Shown here: in pieces, positions 7,150 to 15,457 of the stretch
How positions within the stretch are numbered: the stretch's first letter is position 1
Layout: each line of letters opens with the position of its first letter
Source: DASQFQ01 sp963805525
Lineage (GTDB): Bacteria; Actinomycetota; Thermoleophilia; Solirubrobacterales; Solirubrobacteraceae
Assembly: GCA_963805525.1 (NCBI GenBank)
Contig: CAWDUT010000001.1
Location: 1 to 64,000 of the forward strand
Length of the DNA stretch: 64,000 nucleotides
Direction of reading: 5' to 3'
The notes under the pieces: generated by a model
What the model was told of the DNA's origin: nothing
What the model saw: only the letters and a program-made list of their open reading frames with translations
The model's database searches: none
Program-made: the position numbers and the translations under genes

Positions 7150-8699
7150 AGGTAGAACCAGTGCTCCAGCGCGAGCTGGAGCGCGATCAGCGTGGCGGCG
7201 CCGAGCGCGGCGACGGTGACGGGGTCGCGGCGGCGCGGGACGAAGGCGACGACGACCGCGAGGATCAGCGCCGCCGCGAGCACGACGGTGCGGCCGGGGA
7301 GGTCATAGAGGCCCCAGATCGAGAACGGCGAGCCGCGGTCGGACTGGAACGCCAGCGTGCGGTCGTAGAACGTGTGCAGGCCGTCGCCGAACGCCACGGG
7401 GGCCATCGCGAAGGCGCCGAGGGCCGCGAACCCGGCCGCGGTCAGCGCCAGCGCACGCCGACCGGGCGGCCGCGGGTAGGTCGCGAACACCGGCGCGAGA
7501 ACGATCGGGGCGAACTTCGTCAGCGTCGCGGCGGCGACCACCGCCCCGCGCGCCACCGGGTGCGCCAGCACGAGCATCGCCGCCGTCACCAGCAGCGCGA
7601 CCAGGCCGTCGTTGGCGTTCGAGTTGGCGACGAGCAGCGTGAACGGGAACGTCGCCCACGCGTAGGCGAGCAGCGTCCCGAGCTCCGGCCCGCGCAGCCG
7701 GCGGCCCAGCAGCCACAGCCCGGCGGCGGTCAGGAGGTCGAACGCGACCGCGGCGGCGTGCGCGGCCGGCAGGTCGTCCCAGCCGCCGCGCCACGGCAGC
7801 AGCTGCTCGAACGGGACGTAGGCGTAGTAGAGGACCGGCCCGTAGGTGTCGCCGCGCTGGTTGTCGAGCGGGAAGTGGCCGTAGACCGGCTGGCCGGAGC
7901 CGAAGTGGTCGGCACCGATCACGCTCGCGTAGCCGACGTCGATCACGTTCGAGCCGACGACGTTGAGCCCGCAGCGGAAGCCGAGGATGAAGACCGCCAC
8001 GATGCCCAGCGCGTCGATCGGCAGCGTCAGCCGCACGGGCTTCGGCTCGCGCCCGCGCGCGAGCATCAGCATGCGCACGAGCAGGTACGCCAGCAGCGGA
8101 TAGACGAGCGGGACGCTGACGTCGATCCGCGACGCCTGGAAGAACGCGTACGAGACCGAGAACGCGAGCAGCACGAGCAGGTCGAGGTGCAGCAGCCGCC
8201 ACGGCGGCCGCGCGAACGGCAGCACGAACAGCAGGCACAGCGGCAGCCAGATCCACAGCGCGTTGGCGATCCGCCCGAACGCGCCCGCGTAGCCGCGCGC
8301 CATCGTCCACTCGACCTTGTAGCCCGTCCAGCTCTCGAGCACCCGGCCGCTGCGGTCGTCGACGACGGTCTGCGAGATCTCCTTGCTCCGCCCGTGCCCC
8401 GTGGGCGGGGCGAAGAACGACACCTGCCAGCGGTGCTTGGCGCGGCTCTTGAAGGAGACGCGGCCGTAGGTCAGCTCGTGCTTCGCCCGCGCCCGGCGCA
8501 CCTCGGGCCGCGCGGCGACCGCGCGCAGCACGGAGGAGGGCGACATCCGCCAGCCCGGCGGCGGCGTCGCGTAGTCCGCGGGCGAGGAGAGCGTCTGGGC
8601 CGAGGCCGGCGCGGCGGCGAGCGCGAAGAGCGCCGCGACCGCGGCGATCAGACGCCGAAGTGCTCGCGCACCATCGGCAGGATGTCGCGCAGCGACCAC
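6999..8699 (-). CDS. Secreted-leader polytopic membrane protein, GT87/GT-C-like
   Basis: A signal-peptide-like N-terminus (ALRRLIAAVAALFALAAAPASA) is followed by a soluble domain of about 110 residues (RARAKHELTYGRVSFKS, SFFAPPTGHGRS). Roughly ten membrane helices follow, with the extracytoplasmic stretch GSGQPVYGHFPLDNQRGDTY and LTKFAPIVLAP. The layout resembles GT-C/GT87 mannosyltransferase-like membrane glycosyltransferases, but I cannot see a diagnostic catalytic motif. The start is uncertain: GTG 8699 fits a long n-region, while a CTG overlaps the TGA of the upstream phosphodiesterase. The 3' end overlaps ymdB convergently by 151 nt. It is third in an operon after the DUF4126 and phosphodiesterase genes. 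Confidence 0.72.
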   Translation of the reverse strand: MVAARHPADGARALRRLIAAVAALFALAAAPASAQTLSSPADYATPPPGWRMSPSSVLRAVAARPEVRRARAKHELTYGRVSFKSRAKHRWQVSFFAPPTGHGRSKEISQTVVDDRSGRVLESWTGYKVEWTMARGYAGAFGRIANALWIWLPLCLLFVLPFARPPWRLLHLDLLVLLAFSVSYAFFQASRIDVSVPLVYPLLAYLLVRMLMLARGREPKPVRLTLPIDALGIVAVFILGFRCGLNVVGSNVIDVGYASVIGADHFGSGQPVYGHFPLDNQRGDTYGPVLYYAYVPFEQLLPWRGGWDDLPAAHAAAVAFDLLTAAGLWLLGRRLRGPELGTLLAYAWATFPFTLLVANSNANDGLVALLVTAAMLVLAHPVARGAVVAAATLTKFAPIVLAPVFATYPRPPGRRALALTAAGFAALGAFAMAPVAFGDGLHTFYDRTLAFQSDRGSPFSIWGLYDLPGRTVVLAAALILAVVVAFVPRRRDPVTVAALGAATLIALQLALEHWFYLYLVWFLPLAFVALFAGSRIVSIEAAREGREPSAVRMSTAISHGSSSEAS

Positions 8700-10132
8700 T
8701 GGTCCTTCGCGTCCTTCTCGGGCCCCGTGCCGCACCACAGCAGCGTGCCCAGCGAGTCGTTCGCGTGCAAGGAGCCGTGCGAGCCGCCGCCGACGTGGTG
8801 GTCGCCGCCCCAGTCGATGAACTCGTAGCCGGGCCGGGCCGACAGCAGCACCTCCGCGGAGTTGCGGCACCGCAGCGCCGACCACACGCGCGCCAGCGCG
8901 TCCGGGTAGGTGGCCGAGAACAGCACGCCGTCGCGCACCGTCAGCCCGAGCAGGTCGAGGTCGCCCTCCACGTGCCAGCGCTCGCCGCGGCGGTCGAGCA
9001 GCTCCCCGCCGGGCATGAAGCGCACCTCGCCGCGCGCGCCCTTGATCGCGCCCTCGCCGTCGGGATGGTCGGTCAGGTGCATCACGAGGTCGACGCCCTC
9101 GAGCGCCAGCGCCGTCCGCTCGATGCGCGGGATCAGCTCGGTGCGGCGCTCGCGGTCGAGCACGTAGACCTGCGCCGAGCGCGAGGAGGGACAGACCGCG
9201 ATCTCGGTCGGCTCGCCGTCCTTGCGCACCCGGGTCGGCATCGGCGGCTCGAGCCCGAAGCCGTCGAACGCCTTGAAGAGGTCGATCTCCGCCTCCACCT
9301 GCGATTGCGAGTGGTCCGAGCAGACGATCATCGCGTGCTCCTCGAGGAACGCCTCGGGCCCGCCCGCGGCGTGCATCAGGCGCTCGATCTGCTTGTCCGC
9401 CGCCGCGATCGAGGAGACCTGGGCGAACGGCCCGTTCTTGTGCGAGTGCGTGTCGTTGTCGGGCAGCGACAACAGCAGGAAGTCGAACAGGTCGTGCTCG
9501 ATCAGGTGCGCGCTGACGCAGCCGGCGTGCTGGTCGCGCTGGCCGGGGAGCCCGAGCTGGCCGCGGCAGCCGGTCTTGCGCGACGCGAAGATGTCGGCGT
9601 AGAAGAACTCGCGCGGCCCGTAGACCGCGTGGCGGAAGACGGTCGAGGCCAGCCGCGTCAGCGCGGTGTCGCTGGCGACCTCGTGGCGGTGGCGCCCGCG
9701 GTACATCAGGTACGTCGTGCCGGCGGTGCGGACGTCGGCGTCGTCGAGCACCTCGAACCACGTCTCGACGTCCTTCGAGAGGTGCTCGAGGTTCATGTTG
9801 TAGATCGTGTCGGTGAGCGAGCGCTTGAAGCCGAACGTCTGCGATGCCTTGAAGCTCGTGCCGTACTCGACGTAGCGCTTCTCGCCCCGGTGGTACCAGT
9901 TCATCGACGGGATCTCGTGCCGGTCCGGCCCGACCCCGGTGGCGATGCTCGCCGCGCACACCGGCGTGACGGACGGGAAGGCCGCGACGCAGTCGTCGAC
10001 CAGCGCGCCCTGCTCGATCAGCAGCTTCAGCGCCGGCGCGCGCCCGGTGTTGACCGCCCGCTCGAGCATCGCGGGCTTCATGGCGTCGATGACGGTGAGG
10101 ACGAGCTTCTTCGGCTTCGTCCCCGCGGTCAT
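8648..10132 (-). CDS. Alkaline-phosphatase-superfamily phosphodiesterase (type I NPP-like)
   Basis: The 494-residue protein has the metal-dependent alkaline phosphatase/NPP fold motifs. These are VIDAMKPAML with the first metal aspartate, AAFPSVTPVCAASIATG with the threonine nucleophile, LSLPDNDTHSHK, and VCSDHSQSQ. The family hydrolyses phosphodiesters or phosphomonoesters, or transfers phospho groups to glycans. The substrate is open. The start is ATG 10132, which overlaps the TGA of the upstream DUF4126-like gene (ATGA). Pairing with a GT-C-like membrane protein downstream suggests work on an envelope glycan or lipid-linked intermediate, which is inference. No signal peptide is visible, so the protein looks cytoplasmic. 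Confidence 0.83.
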   Translation of the reverse strand: MTAGTKPKKLVLTVIDAMKPAMLERAVNTGRAPALKLLIEQGALVDDCVAAFPSVTPVCAASIATGVGPDRHEIPSMNWYHRGEKRYVEYGTSFKASQTFGFKRSLTDTIYNMNLEHLSKDVETWFEVLDDADVRTAGTTYLMYRGRHRHEVASDTALTRLASTVFRHAVYGPREFFYADIFASRKTGCRGQLGLPGQRDQHAGCVSAHLIEHDLFDFLLLSLPDNDTHSHKNGPFAQVSSIAAADKQIERLMHAAGGPEAFLEEHAMIVCSDHSQSQVEAEIDLFKAFDGFGLEPPMPTRVRKDGEPTEIAVCPSSRSAQVYVLDRERRTELIPRIERTALALEGVDLVMHLTDHPDGEGAIKGARGEVRFMPGGELLDRRGERWHVEGDLDLLGLTVRDGVLFSATYPDALARVWSALRCRNSAEVLLSARPGYEFIDWGGDHHVGGGSHGSLHANDSLGTLLWCGTGPEKDAKDQWSLRDILPMVREHFGV

Positions 10133-10719
10133 CGGAGGATGCGCAGCCCGGCGTACTTCTCGCCGGCCCGGCGGCGGCCGCCGAGCAGGAGGGCGAGCAG
10201 GCCGGCGATCACGAGGATGGCGAGCGGCGGGAAGAGCACGCTCGCCCCGACGGCGAGCAGCCCCGCGCCCTCCGCGTAGAGCGGCAACGCGTTGGCGGCC
10301 TCGGTGTCGAGGCGTTTGCGGGTCCGCGAGAGCAGATCGCGCGCGACGACGAGGCCGAGGCCGGCGCACAAGGTGCCGACGATGATCCCGGGGACGATGC
10401 TCTCGTCGTCCTCGGCCATCACCCCGGCCGCGTAGAGGATCCCCATCACGACCGCGAACGTGCCGAACAGGTAGGCCCACGGCGGGACCTCGAGCGCGCC
10501 GGGCCCGGCGCGGCGGACCAGGTAGATCGAGAGCGCGAGCAGCACGACCACGCCCGCCAGCAGTGCGGCCTGCTCGAGGAAGGCGAAGTCGGTGCCGTCG
10601 AAGTCGACACCGATGTCGCCGGCGGCGAGCGCGCCGACGAGCAGCACCGGCAGGAAGGGCCGGATGCCGATGCCGGCGGCGATGCCCGCACCCATAAGGA
10701 GATCGAAGGCCAAGTCCAT
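10129..10719 (-). CDS. DUF4126-like membrane protein
   Basis: This 196-residue, highly hydrophobic protein has about five membrane segments (around 5-30, 48-70, 82-100, 110-130 and 155-180) and a basic C-terminal tail (GGRRRAGEKYAG). Composition and the opening LAFDLLMGAGIAAGIGIRPF resemble DUF4126 proteins of unknown function. It is the first gene of the three-gene minus-strand operon and overlaps the phosphodiesterase gene by 4 nt (ATGA). Its ATG at 10719 is only 19 bp from the divergent aminotransferase GTG at 10739, so both must use a very compact shared promoter. Confidence 0.72.
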   Translation of the reverse strand: MDLAFDLLMGAGIAAGIGIRPFLPVLLVGALAAGDIGVDFDGTDFAFLEQAALLAGVVVLLALSIYLVRRAGPGALEVPPWAYLFGTFAVVMGILYAAGVMAEDDESIVPGIIVGTLCAGLGLVVARDLLSRTRKRLDTEAANALPLYAEGAGLLAVGASVLFPPLAILVIAGLLALLLGGRRRAGEKYAGLRILR

Positions 10720-10738
10720 CGTCTAGCGTTTCCGGCGC

Positions 10739-12145
10739 GTGACCTTAGACGAGACGCCAAGGGGCCCGAGCGGCGGCGGCGAAGGTCGCAGGGTGGGCGC
10801 GCCCCGATCCACGACCCGTGACCTCGAGCGCTACGCCGGGCTGTTCGCCCGGCGCACGCAGACGATGAAGTCGTCCGCGATGCGCGACCTGATGGCGGTC
10901 ACCGCCCAGCCGGAGGTCATCTCGCTGGCCGGCGGGCTGCCCGACACGAGCACGTTCCCGGCCGAGGACTTCGCCGCGCTGATGGCGCGCGTGGCGGTCG
11001 ACTCCTCCGCCGCGGCGCTCCAGTACGGGCCGACCGAGGGGATGGAGCCGCTGAAGGAGTGCATCGTCAAGGTGATGGCGGCCGAGGGGATGGAGATCGA
11101 GCCCGCCGAGATCCTGGTGACCACCGGCGGCCAGCAGGTGATCGACCTCGTCTGCAAGACGCTGCTCGACCCCGGCGACGTCGTGATCGCCGAGGCGCCG
11201 ACCTACCCGGGCGCGGTGCCGGTGTTCGGCTCCTACCAGGCCGACGTCGTGCAGATCGAGCTCGACGAGCACGGCATGCGCGTCGACCTGATGGAGGAGG
11301 CGCTGGACCGGCTCGACGCCGAGGGCCGGGTACCGAAGTTCATCTACACCGTCCCGTCGTTTCAGAACCCGGGCGGCGTGACGCTGTCGCTGGAGCGGCG
11401 CAAGCGGCTGGTCGAGGTGGCGCGGCGGCGCGAGCTGCTGGTGCTCGAGGACAACCCGTACGGGCTGCTGCGCTACGAGGGCGACCCGCAGCCGACGCTG
11501 TACTCGCTCGACGGCGGCGAGTACGTCATCTACCTCGGGACGTTCTCGAAGATCCTCTCCCCCGGGCTGCGGCTGGGCTGGACCGCGGCGCCGCGGCCGG
11601 TGCTGGAGAAGATGAACATGGGCAAGGGCGGCGTCGATCTGTGCCCGTCGTCGCTGTCGCAGCACTTCGTGGTCGCCTACTTCGACGAGCGCGACTGGCG
11701 GCGCTACGTGCGGTCGCTGACCGAGCTCTACCGGCGCCGCCGCGACACGATGCTCGACGCCCTGGCCGAGCACTTCCCGCGCGAGGCGACCTGGACGCGC
11801 CCCGAGGGCGGGCTGTTCATCTGGGCGACGCTGCCCGACTACATCGACACCACCGACCTGCTGGCACGGGCGCTGCGGGAGGAGAACGTGGCGTTCGTCC
11901 CGGGGCGGGCCGCGTACCTCGACGGCCGCGGGGGCTCCTCGATGCGGCTGAACTTCTCGGGCGTCGGCGAGGACGACATCCGCGAGGGCGTGCGGCGGAT
12001 CGGCAAGGTCATCTCCGAGCAGGTCGAGCTCTACGGGACGTTGACCGGGGCGGCCCCGGCCAAGCCGCAGCCCCGGCGCGACGTTCCGGCGCCCGCCACC
12101 CCCGAGCCGCCCAACGTCCTGCCGCTGCGCAGGCGCGCGCAGTGA
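10739..12145 (+). CDS. Class I/II PLP-dependent aminotransferase (2-aminoadipate aminotransferase-like)
   Basis: The 468-residue protein has motifs ISLAGGLPDTSTFP, QYGPTEGMEPLKE, ILVTTGGQQVIDL, PSFQNPGGVTLS, LEDNPYGLLRY and the lysine region YLGTFSKILSPGLRLGW. These place it in the LysN/AadR-like MocR-domain aminotransferases acting on aromatic, branched or 2-aminoadipate substrates. The long N-terminal extension (about 30 residues) and proline-rich C-terminal tail (about 35 residues) are low complexity. The start is GTG 10739, with TAGCGT 8 nt before it as a likely -10. It is translationally coupled (GTGA) to a D-Ala-D-Ala ligase-like gene, hinting that its product may be an amino acid used by that ligase. 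Confidence 0.88.
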   Translation: MTLDETPRGPSGGGEGRRVGAPRSTTRDLERYAGLFARRTQTMKSSAMRDLMAVTAQPEVISLAGGLPDTSTFPAEDFAALMARVAVDSSAAALQYGPTEGMEPLKECIVKVMAAEGMEIEPAEILVTTGGQQVIDLVCKTLLDPGDVVIAEAPTYPGAVPVFGSYQADVVQIELDEHGMRVDLMEEALDRLDAEGRVPKFIYTVPSFQNPGGVTLSLERRKRLVEVARRRELLVLEDNPYGLLRYEGDPQPTLYSLDGGEYVIYLGTFSKILSPGLRLGWTAAPRPVLEKMNMGKGGVDLCPSSLSQHFVVAYFDERDWRRYVRSLTELYRRRRDTMLDALAEHFPREATWTRPEGGLFIWATLPDYIDTTDLLARALREENVAFVPGRAAYLDGRGGSSMRLNFSGVGEDDIREGVRRIGKVISEQVELYGTLTGAAPAKPQPRRDVPAPATPEPPNVLPLRRRAQ

Positions 12146-13095
12146 GCCGCGTCGCGCTGCTCAAGGGCGGCCGCTCGCTGGAGCGCAACATCTCGCTGCG
12201 CTCGGCGGCGCAGGTCCAGGACGCGTTGGAGCGGCTCGGCCACGACGTGGCGGCGATCGACGTCGGCCCCGACCTCGTCGAGCAACTCGAGACGGCGCAG
12301 GCCGACGTGGCGTTCGTCGCGCTCCACGGCCGCGGCGGCGAAGACGGCACGGTGCAGGAGCTGCTCGAGCTCGTCGGCCTTCCGTACACCGGCTCCGGCC
12401 CGGCGGCGTGCATCCGCTGCATGGACAAGGTCGTCGCCAAGCACGCGATGCGCGACGCGGGGATCCCGACGCCCGACTTCTATGCGTTCTCGGAGACCGC
12501 GTTCCGCGACCTCGGCGCGGCCAAAGCCCTGCCCGCGATCGAGGCGCGGCTCGACTTCCCGATCGTGGTCAAGCCGGCCGGCCAGGGCTCGGCGCTGGGG
12601 ATCAAGTTCGCGGCGAGCGCCGCCGACGTCCCGGGCGCGCTGATCGCCGCCTTCTCGTACGACACGAAGGTCCTACTCGAGCGCCACGTCGCCGGCCGCG
12701 ACCTGGCGGTCTCGGTGATCGAGGGCCCGGACGGCCCGGAGGCGCTCCCGCTGGTCGAGGCGATCCCGCGCGAGGAGGACTTCTACGACTTCGAGGCGCG
12801 CTACGAGATCGGCCGCACCGATTTCCGGTGCCCTGCGGAGGTGGGCGAAGAAACGACTCTCCGAGCGCAGGAGCTGGCGGTCGCCGTCTACCGGCTGCTG
12901 GGGTGCTACGGCTTCGCCCGCGTCGACCTCATGCTCGAGGAGGCGACCGGCGAGCTCGAGGTGCTCGAGGCGAACGCGATCCCGGGCCTGACCGAGACGT
13001 CGCTGCTCCCGCAGGCCGCCGAGGCCGCGGGGATCGACTTCGACGCGCTGATCGAGCGGGTGCTCGACCTCGCGCTCGCCCGCACGCCTGCGTAG
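12142..13095 (+). CDS. ddl: D-alanine-D-alanine ligase family protein (first of two)
   Basis: This 317-residue ATP-grasp ligase shows LKGGRSLERNISLRSA, ALHGRGGEDGTVQELLELV, KPAGQGSALGIKF, FYDFEARYEIGRTDFRCPAE and EVLEANAIPGLTETSL. These correspond to the Ddl N-domain, ATP loop, omega-loop with tyrosine, and catalytic arginine/asparagine region. The ATP-grasp loop reads GQGSALGI, where the second ddl of this window has the canonical LGSSVGI. The GTG start at 12142 overlaps the aminotransferase stop (GTGA). The substrate may be D-Ala plus another D-amino or hydroxy acid. The second ddl lies in the wall operon, so this one may be a specialised paralogue. Confidence 0.88.
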   Translation: MSRVALLKGGRSLERNISLRSAAQVQDALERLGHDVAAIDVGPDLVEQLETAQADVAFVALHGRGGEDGTVQELLELVGLPYTGSGPAACIRCMDKVVAKHAMRDAGIPTPDFYAFSETAFRDLGAAKALPAIEARLDFPIVVKPAGQGSALGIKFAASAADVPGALIAAFSYDTKVLLERHVAGRDLAVSVIEGPDGPEALPLVEAIPREEDFYDFEARYEIGRTDFRCPAEVGEETTLRAQELAVAVYRLLGCYGFARVDLMLEEATGELEVLEANAIPGLTETSLLPQAAEAAGIDFDALIERVLDLALARTPA

Positions 13096-13101
13096 CCCGA
13101 G

Positions 13102-13596
13102 CTACTGCTCTTCGCCGGCCTGGAAGTCCTCGGGCGAGACCTGGTCGAGGAACTCCTTGAACTTGTCCACGACCTCCTCCGTGTCCTCCACCTCGTGCTC
13201 GAACTCGATGGCGGACTCGGCGATCACGTCCTCGGCGGCGAAGATCGGCGCGCCCGACCGCACGGCGAGCGCGAGCGCGTCGCTGGGGCGCGAGTCGATC
13301 TCGACCTCGCGGCCGTTGATCGAGAGCGTGATCGAGGCGTAGAACGTGTTCTCCCGCAGCTCGGTGACCGAGACGCGGGTGCAGTTGACCTCGAGCTCGG
13401 CGAGCATGTCGAACAGCAGGTCGTGCGTCATCGGGCGCGGCGTCGAAGCGCCCTGGAGCTTCATCAGGATCGCCGCGGCCTCGGGGTGGCCGATCCAGAT
13501 CGGGAGGAACTTGTTCGTGTCGACGGCTTTGAGCAGCACGATCGGTTGCTTGCCGACCATGTCGAAGCTCACGCCGTAGATGACCATCTCCTGCAA
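13102..13596 (-). CDS. Bifunctional nuclease domain (BFN/DUF151) protein
   Basis: The 164-residue protein opens MQEMVIYGVSFDMVGKQPIV and carries LPIWIGHPEAAAI, RPMTHDLLFDML, FYASITLSINGREVEIDSRP and SDALALAVRSGAPIF. This is the classic BFN (DUF151) domain seen in single copy across actinobacteria and other phyla, with proposed nuclease activity in plant homologues. A long acidic C-terminal tail follows (EDTEEVVDKFKEFLDQ). A TATACT hexamer (mRNA sense) lies at 13628-13633, upstream of an AGGAG-type ribosome site next to the ATG at 13596. The stop faces the ddl stop with 6 bp between them. Confidence 0.92.
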   Translation of the reverse strand: MQEMVIYGVSFDMVGKQPIVLLKAVDTNKFLPIWIGHPEAAAILMKLQGASTPRPMTHDLLFDMLAELEVNCTRVSVTELRENTFYASITLSINGREVEIDSRPSDALALAVRSGAPIFAAEDVIAESAIEFEHEVEDTEEVVDKFKEFLDQVSPEDFQAGEEQ

Positions 13597-13627
13597 AGAA
13601 CAGCTCCTCGGGCTCCGGGGTTGGCCC

Positions 13628-13633
13628 AGTATA
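13628..13633 (-). promoter_or_regulatory. -10-like hexamer TATACT for the BFN-domain gene
   Basis: The minus strand reads CCTATACTGGG, a five-of-six match to TATAAT, about 32 nt upstream of the start at 13596. No good -35 hexamer is visible at 17 bp spacing. Confidence 0.45.
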
Positions 13634-13669
13634 GGCCCGGGGGTGGCGCCTTCCGGGCCTTAACGAGCG

Positions 13670-13692
13670 GAGCCCCGCCGCTGGCAGGGCTC
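13670..13692 (-). terminator. Stem-loop downstream of tRNA-Ile
   Basis: In transcript sense GAGCCC pairs with GGGCTC (arms 13687-13692 and 13670-13675) around an 11-nt loop, starting about 10 nt after the tRNA 3' end. The T-run after it is weak (CTCGTTAAGG), so it may act as a processing or termination element. Confidence 0.45.
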
Positions 13693-13701
13693 GGTTGCCG
13701 A

Positions 13702-13775
<74 letters not shown>

Positions 13776-13799
13776 GGGCCGGGCGATGATAGCGCCGGA

Positions 13800-14693
13800 T
13801 CAGACCGGCTCGGTGGTGCCGATCCGCGACGCCAGCTCGAGCGCCTCGTCGAGCGAGTCGAAGGTCAGCGCGACCTTGTAGCCCGTGCCCCGGGGCGTGA
13901 CCTTGACGTCGGCGCCGAGCGCCCGGCCGAACGCCTCGCCGAGGCGCGACGCGGCCGCCTCCTGGTCGGGGTGGACCGTGTGGCGGGAGACGCGGACCGG
14001 GCCGTCGTCGGGGGCCGCCTCGGACAGCGCGCGCGCCTCGGCCTCGGTGCGGCGGACGTTCCAGCCCTCCGCGAGCGCGGCGCGGGCGAGCCGGCGGCGG
14101 TCGTCGTGGTTGCCGGCCATCAGGATCGCGCGGCCGTGGCCCTCGGTCAGGTCGCCGGCGGCGAGCATCTCGAGCGCCTCGTCGGGCAGGTCGAGAAGGC
14201 GCAACAGGTTCGAGACGGCGACGCGCGAGCGCCCGACCCGGCGGCCGATCTCCTCGCGCGTCAGCCCGAGCTCCTCGACCAGCAGCGCGCACGCGCGCGC
14301 CTCTTCCACCGGGTTGAGGTCCTCGCGGGCCATGTTCTCGATCAGCGCGAGCTCGAGCGACTCGGCGTCGTCGTGGATGCGGACGAGCGCGGGGATGGTC
14401 GGCAGGCCGGCCAGCTGCGCGGCGCGCCAGCGGCGCTCGCCGGCGATCAGCTCGTAGGTGCCGCCGGCCGAGGGGCGCACGAGCACGGGCTGGAGCACGC
14501 CGCGGTCGCCGAGGGAGCCGGCCAGCTGGATCAGCGCCTCCTCGTCGAAGGCGCGGCGCGGCTGGCGCGGGTTGGGCGTGATCAGCTCGACCGGGAGCTG
14601 GCGCAGATCCCGGTCGCCGGGGCCCCCGGCCGTCGTGCTCGGCGTCAGCAGGGCCGCAAGTCCACGGCCCATCCCACGGCTGGGCTCAGCCAC
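13800..14693 (-). CDS. parB: Chromosome-partitioning protein ParB
   Basis: ParB is the CTP-dependent clamp that loads at parS and spreads to organise the origin. The protein has 297 residues from GTG 14693. The N-terminal GMGRGLAALL motif interacts with ParA. Box I is around NPRQPRRAFDE; box II is GERRWRAAQLAG and ENMAREDLNPVEEARA (CTP-binding GERR and NxxRxxL-type). A helix-turn-helix GLTREEIGRRVGRSRVAVSN and a C-terminal dimerisation domain follow. GTG 14693 overlaps the parA stop by 8 nt; an upstream frame to 14729 would run deeper into parA and is less likely. Confidence 0.96.
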   Translation of the reverse strand: MAEPSRGMGRGLAALLTPSTTAGGPGDRDLRQLPVELITPNPRQPRRAFDEEALIQLAGSLGDRGVLQPVLVRPSAGGTYELIAGERRWRAAQLAGLPTIPALVRIHDDAESLELALIENMAREDLNPVEEARACALLVEELGLTREEIGRRVGRSRVAVSNLLRLLDLPDEALEMLAAGDLTEGHGRAILMAGNHDDRRRLARAALAEGWNVRRTEAEARALSEAAPDDGPVRVSRHTVHPDQEAAASRLGEAFGRALGADVKVTPRGTGYKVALTFDSLDEALELASRIGTTEPV

Positions 14694-15444
14694 GCTGTGC
14701 AACCTCCTTGGCCAGCTCGAAGTAGGCATCCGCCCCGGCGCAGTGCGGATCGTGGTGGATCACGGGGCGGCCGTAGCTGGGCGCCTCGCCGAGCCGGACG
14801 TTCCGGGGGATGACGGTGTCGAACACGAGTTGCGGGAAGTGGCGCCGGACCTCGGCCTCGACGTCCTGCGCCAGCTTCGTGCGCCCGTCGTGCATGGTCA
14901 GCAGCATCCCGGCGATCGTCAGACGCGGGTTGAGCTCGCGCTGGATGAGCCCGAGCGTGTCGAGCAGGCCGGCGAGCCCCTCGAGCGCGAAGTACTCGGT
15001 CTGCACCGGCACGATCACGCGGTCGGCGGCGACCAGCGCGTTGACGGTCAGCGGCCCCAGCGACGGCGGGCAGTCGAGCAGCGTGAACGCGTACGCGCCG
15101 CGGACCTGGGTCAGCGCGTCGCGCATCCGGCCTTCCGAGCCCGGGAGCCGCGGGAGCTCCATCGTCGCGCCGGCGAGATCCGGCGTGGAGACGAGCATCG
15201 AGAGGTGCTCGATGTTCGTGCGCTTGACGGCCTCGGCGGCGGTCACGTCGCCGGACAGGACCTCGTAGAGCCCCGGACCCTCGTCGCGCGGCAGCCCCAG
15301 CCCGGTCGTCGCGTTGCCCTGCGGGTCCGCGTCGACCAGCAGCGTCTCGTAGCCGGCCTCGGCGATGCAGGCCGCCACATTCACGGCGGTGGTGGTCTTG
15401 CCCACCCCGCCCTTCTGGTTCGCGATCGCGTAAACGGTGCCCAT
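14686..15444 (-). CDS. parA: Chromosome-partitioning ATPase ParA (Soj)
   Basis: The 252-residue protein starts MGTVYAIANQKGGVGKTTTA with the deviant Walker A (KGGVGKTT). It continues with LLVDADPQGNATTGLGL (Walker A'), and LLDCPPSLGPLTVNAL (Walker B). It drives origin segregation with ParB, which overlaps it by 8 nt downstream. The stop of rsmG lies 13 nt upstream of the ATG, giving the conserved order rsmG-parA-parB. Confidence 0.97.
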   Translation of the reverse strand: MGTVYAIANQKGGVGKTTTAVNVAACIAEAGYETLLVDADPQGNATTGLGLPRDEGPGLYEVLSGDVTAAEAVKRTNIEHLSMLVSTPDLAGATMELPRLPGSEGRMRDALTQVRGAYAFTLLDCPPSLGPLTVNALVAADRVIVPVQTEYFALEGLAGLLDTLGLIQRELNPRLTIAGMLLTMHDGRTKLAQDVEAEVRRHFPQLVFDTVIPRNVRLGEAPSYGRPVIHHDPHCAGADAYFELAKEVAQRG

Positions 15445-15457
15445 TGCGACTCCGAAA

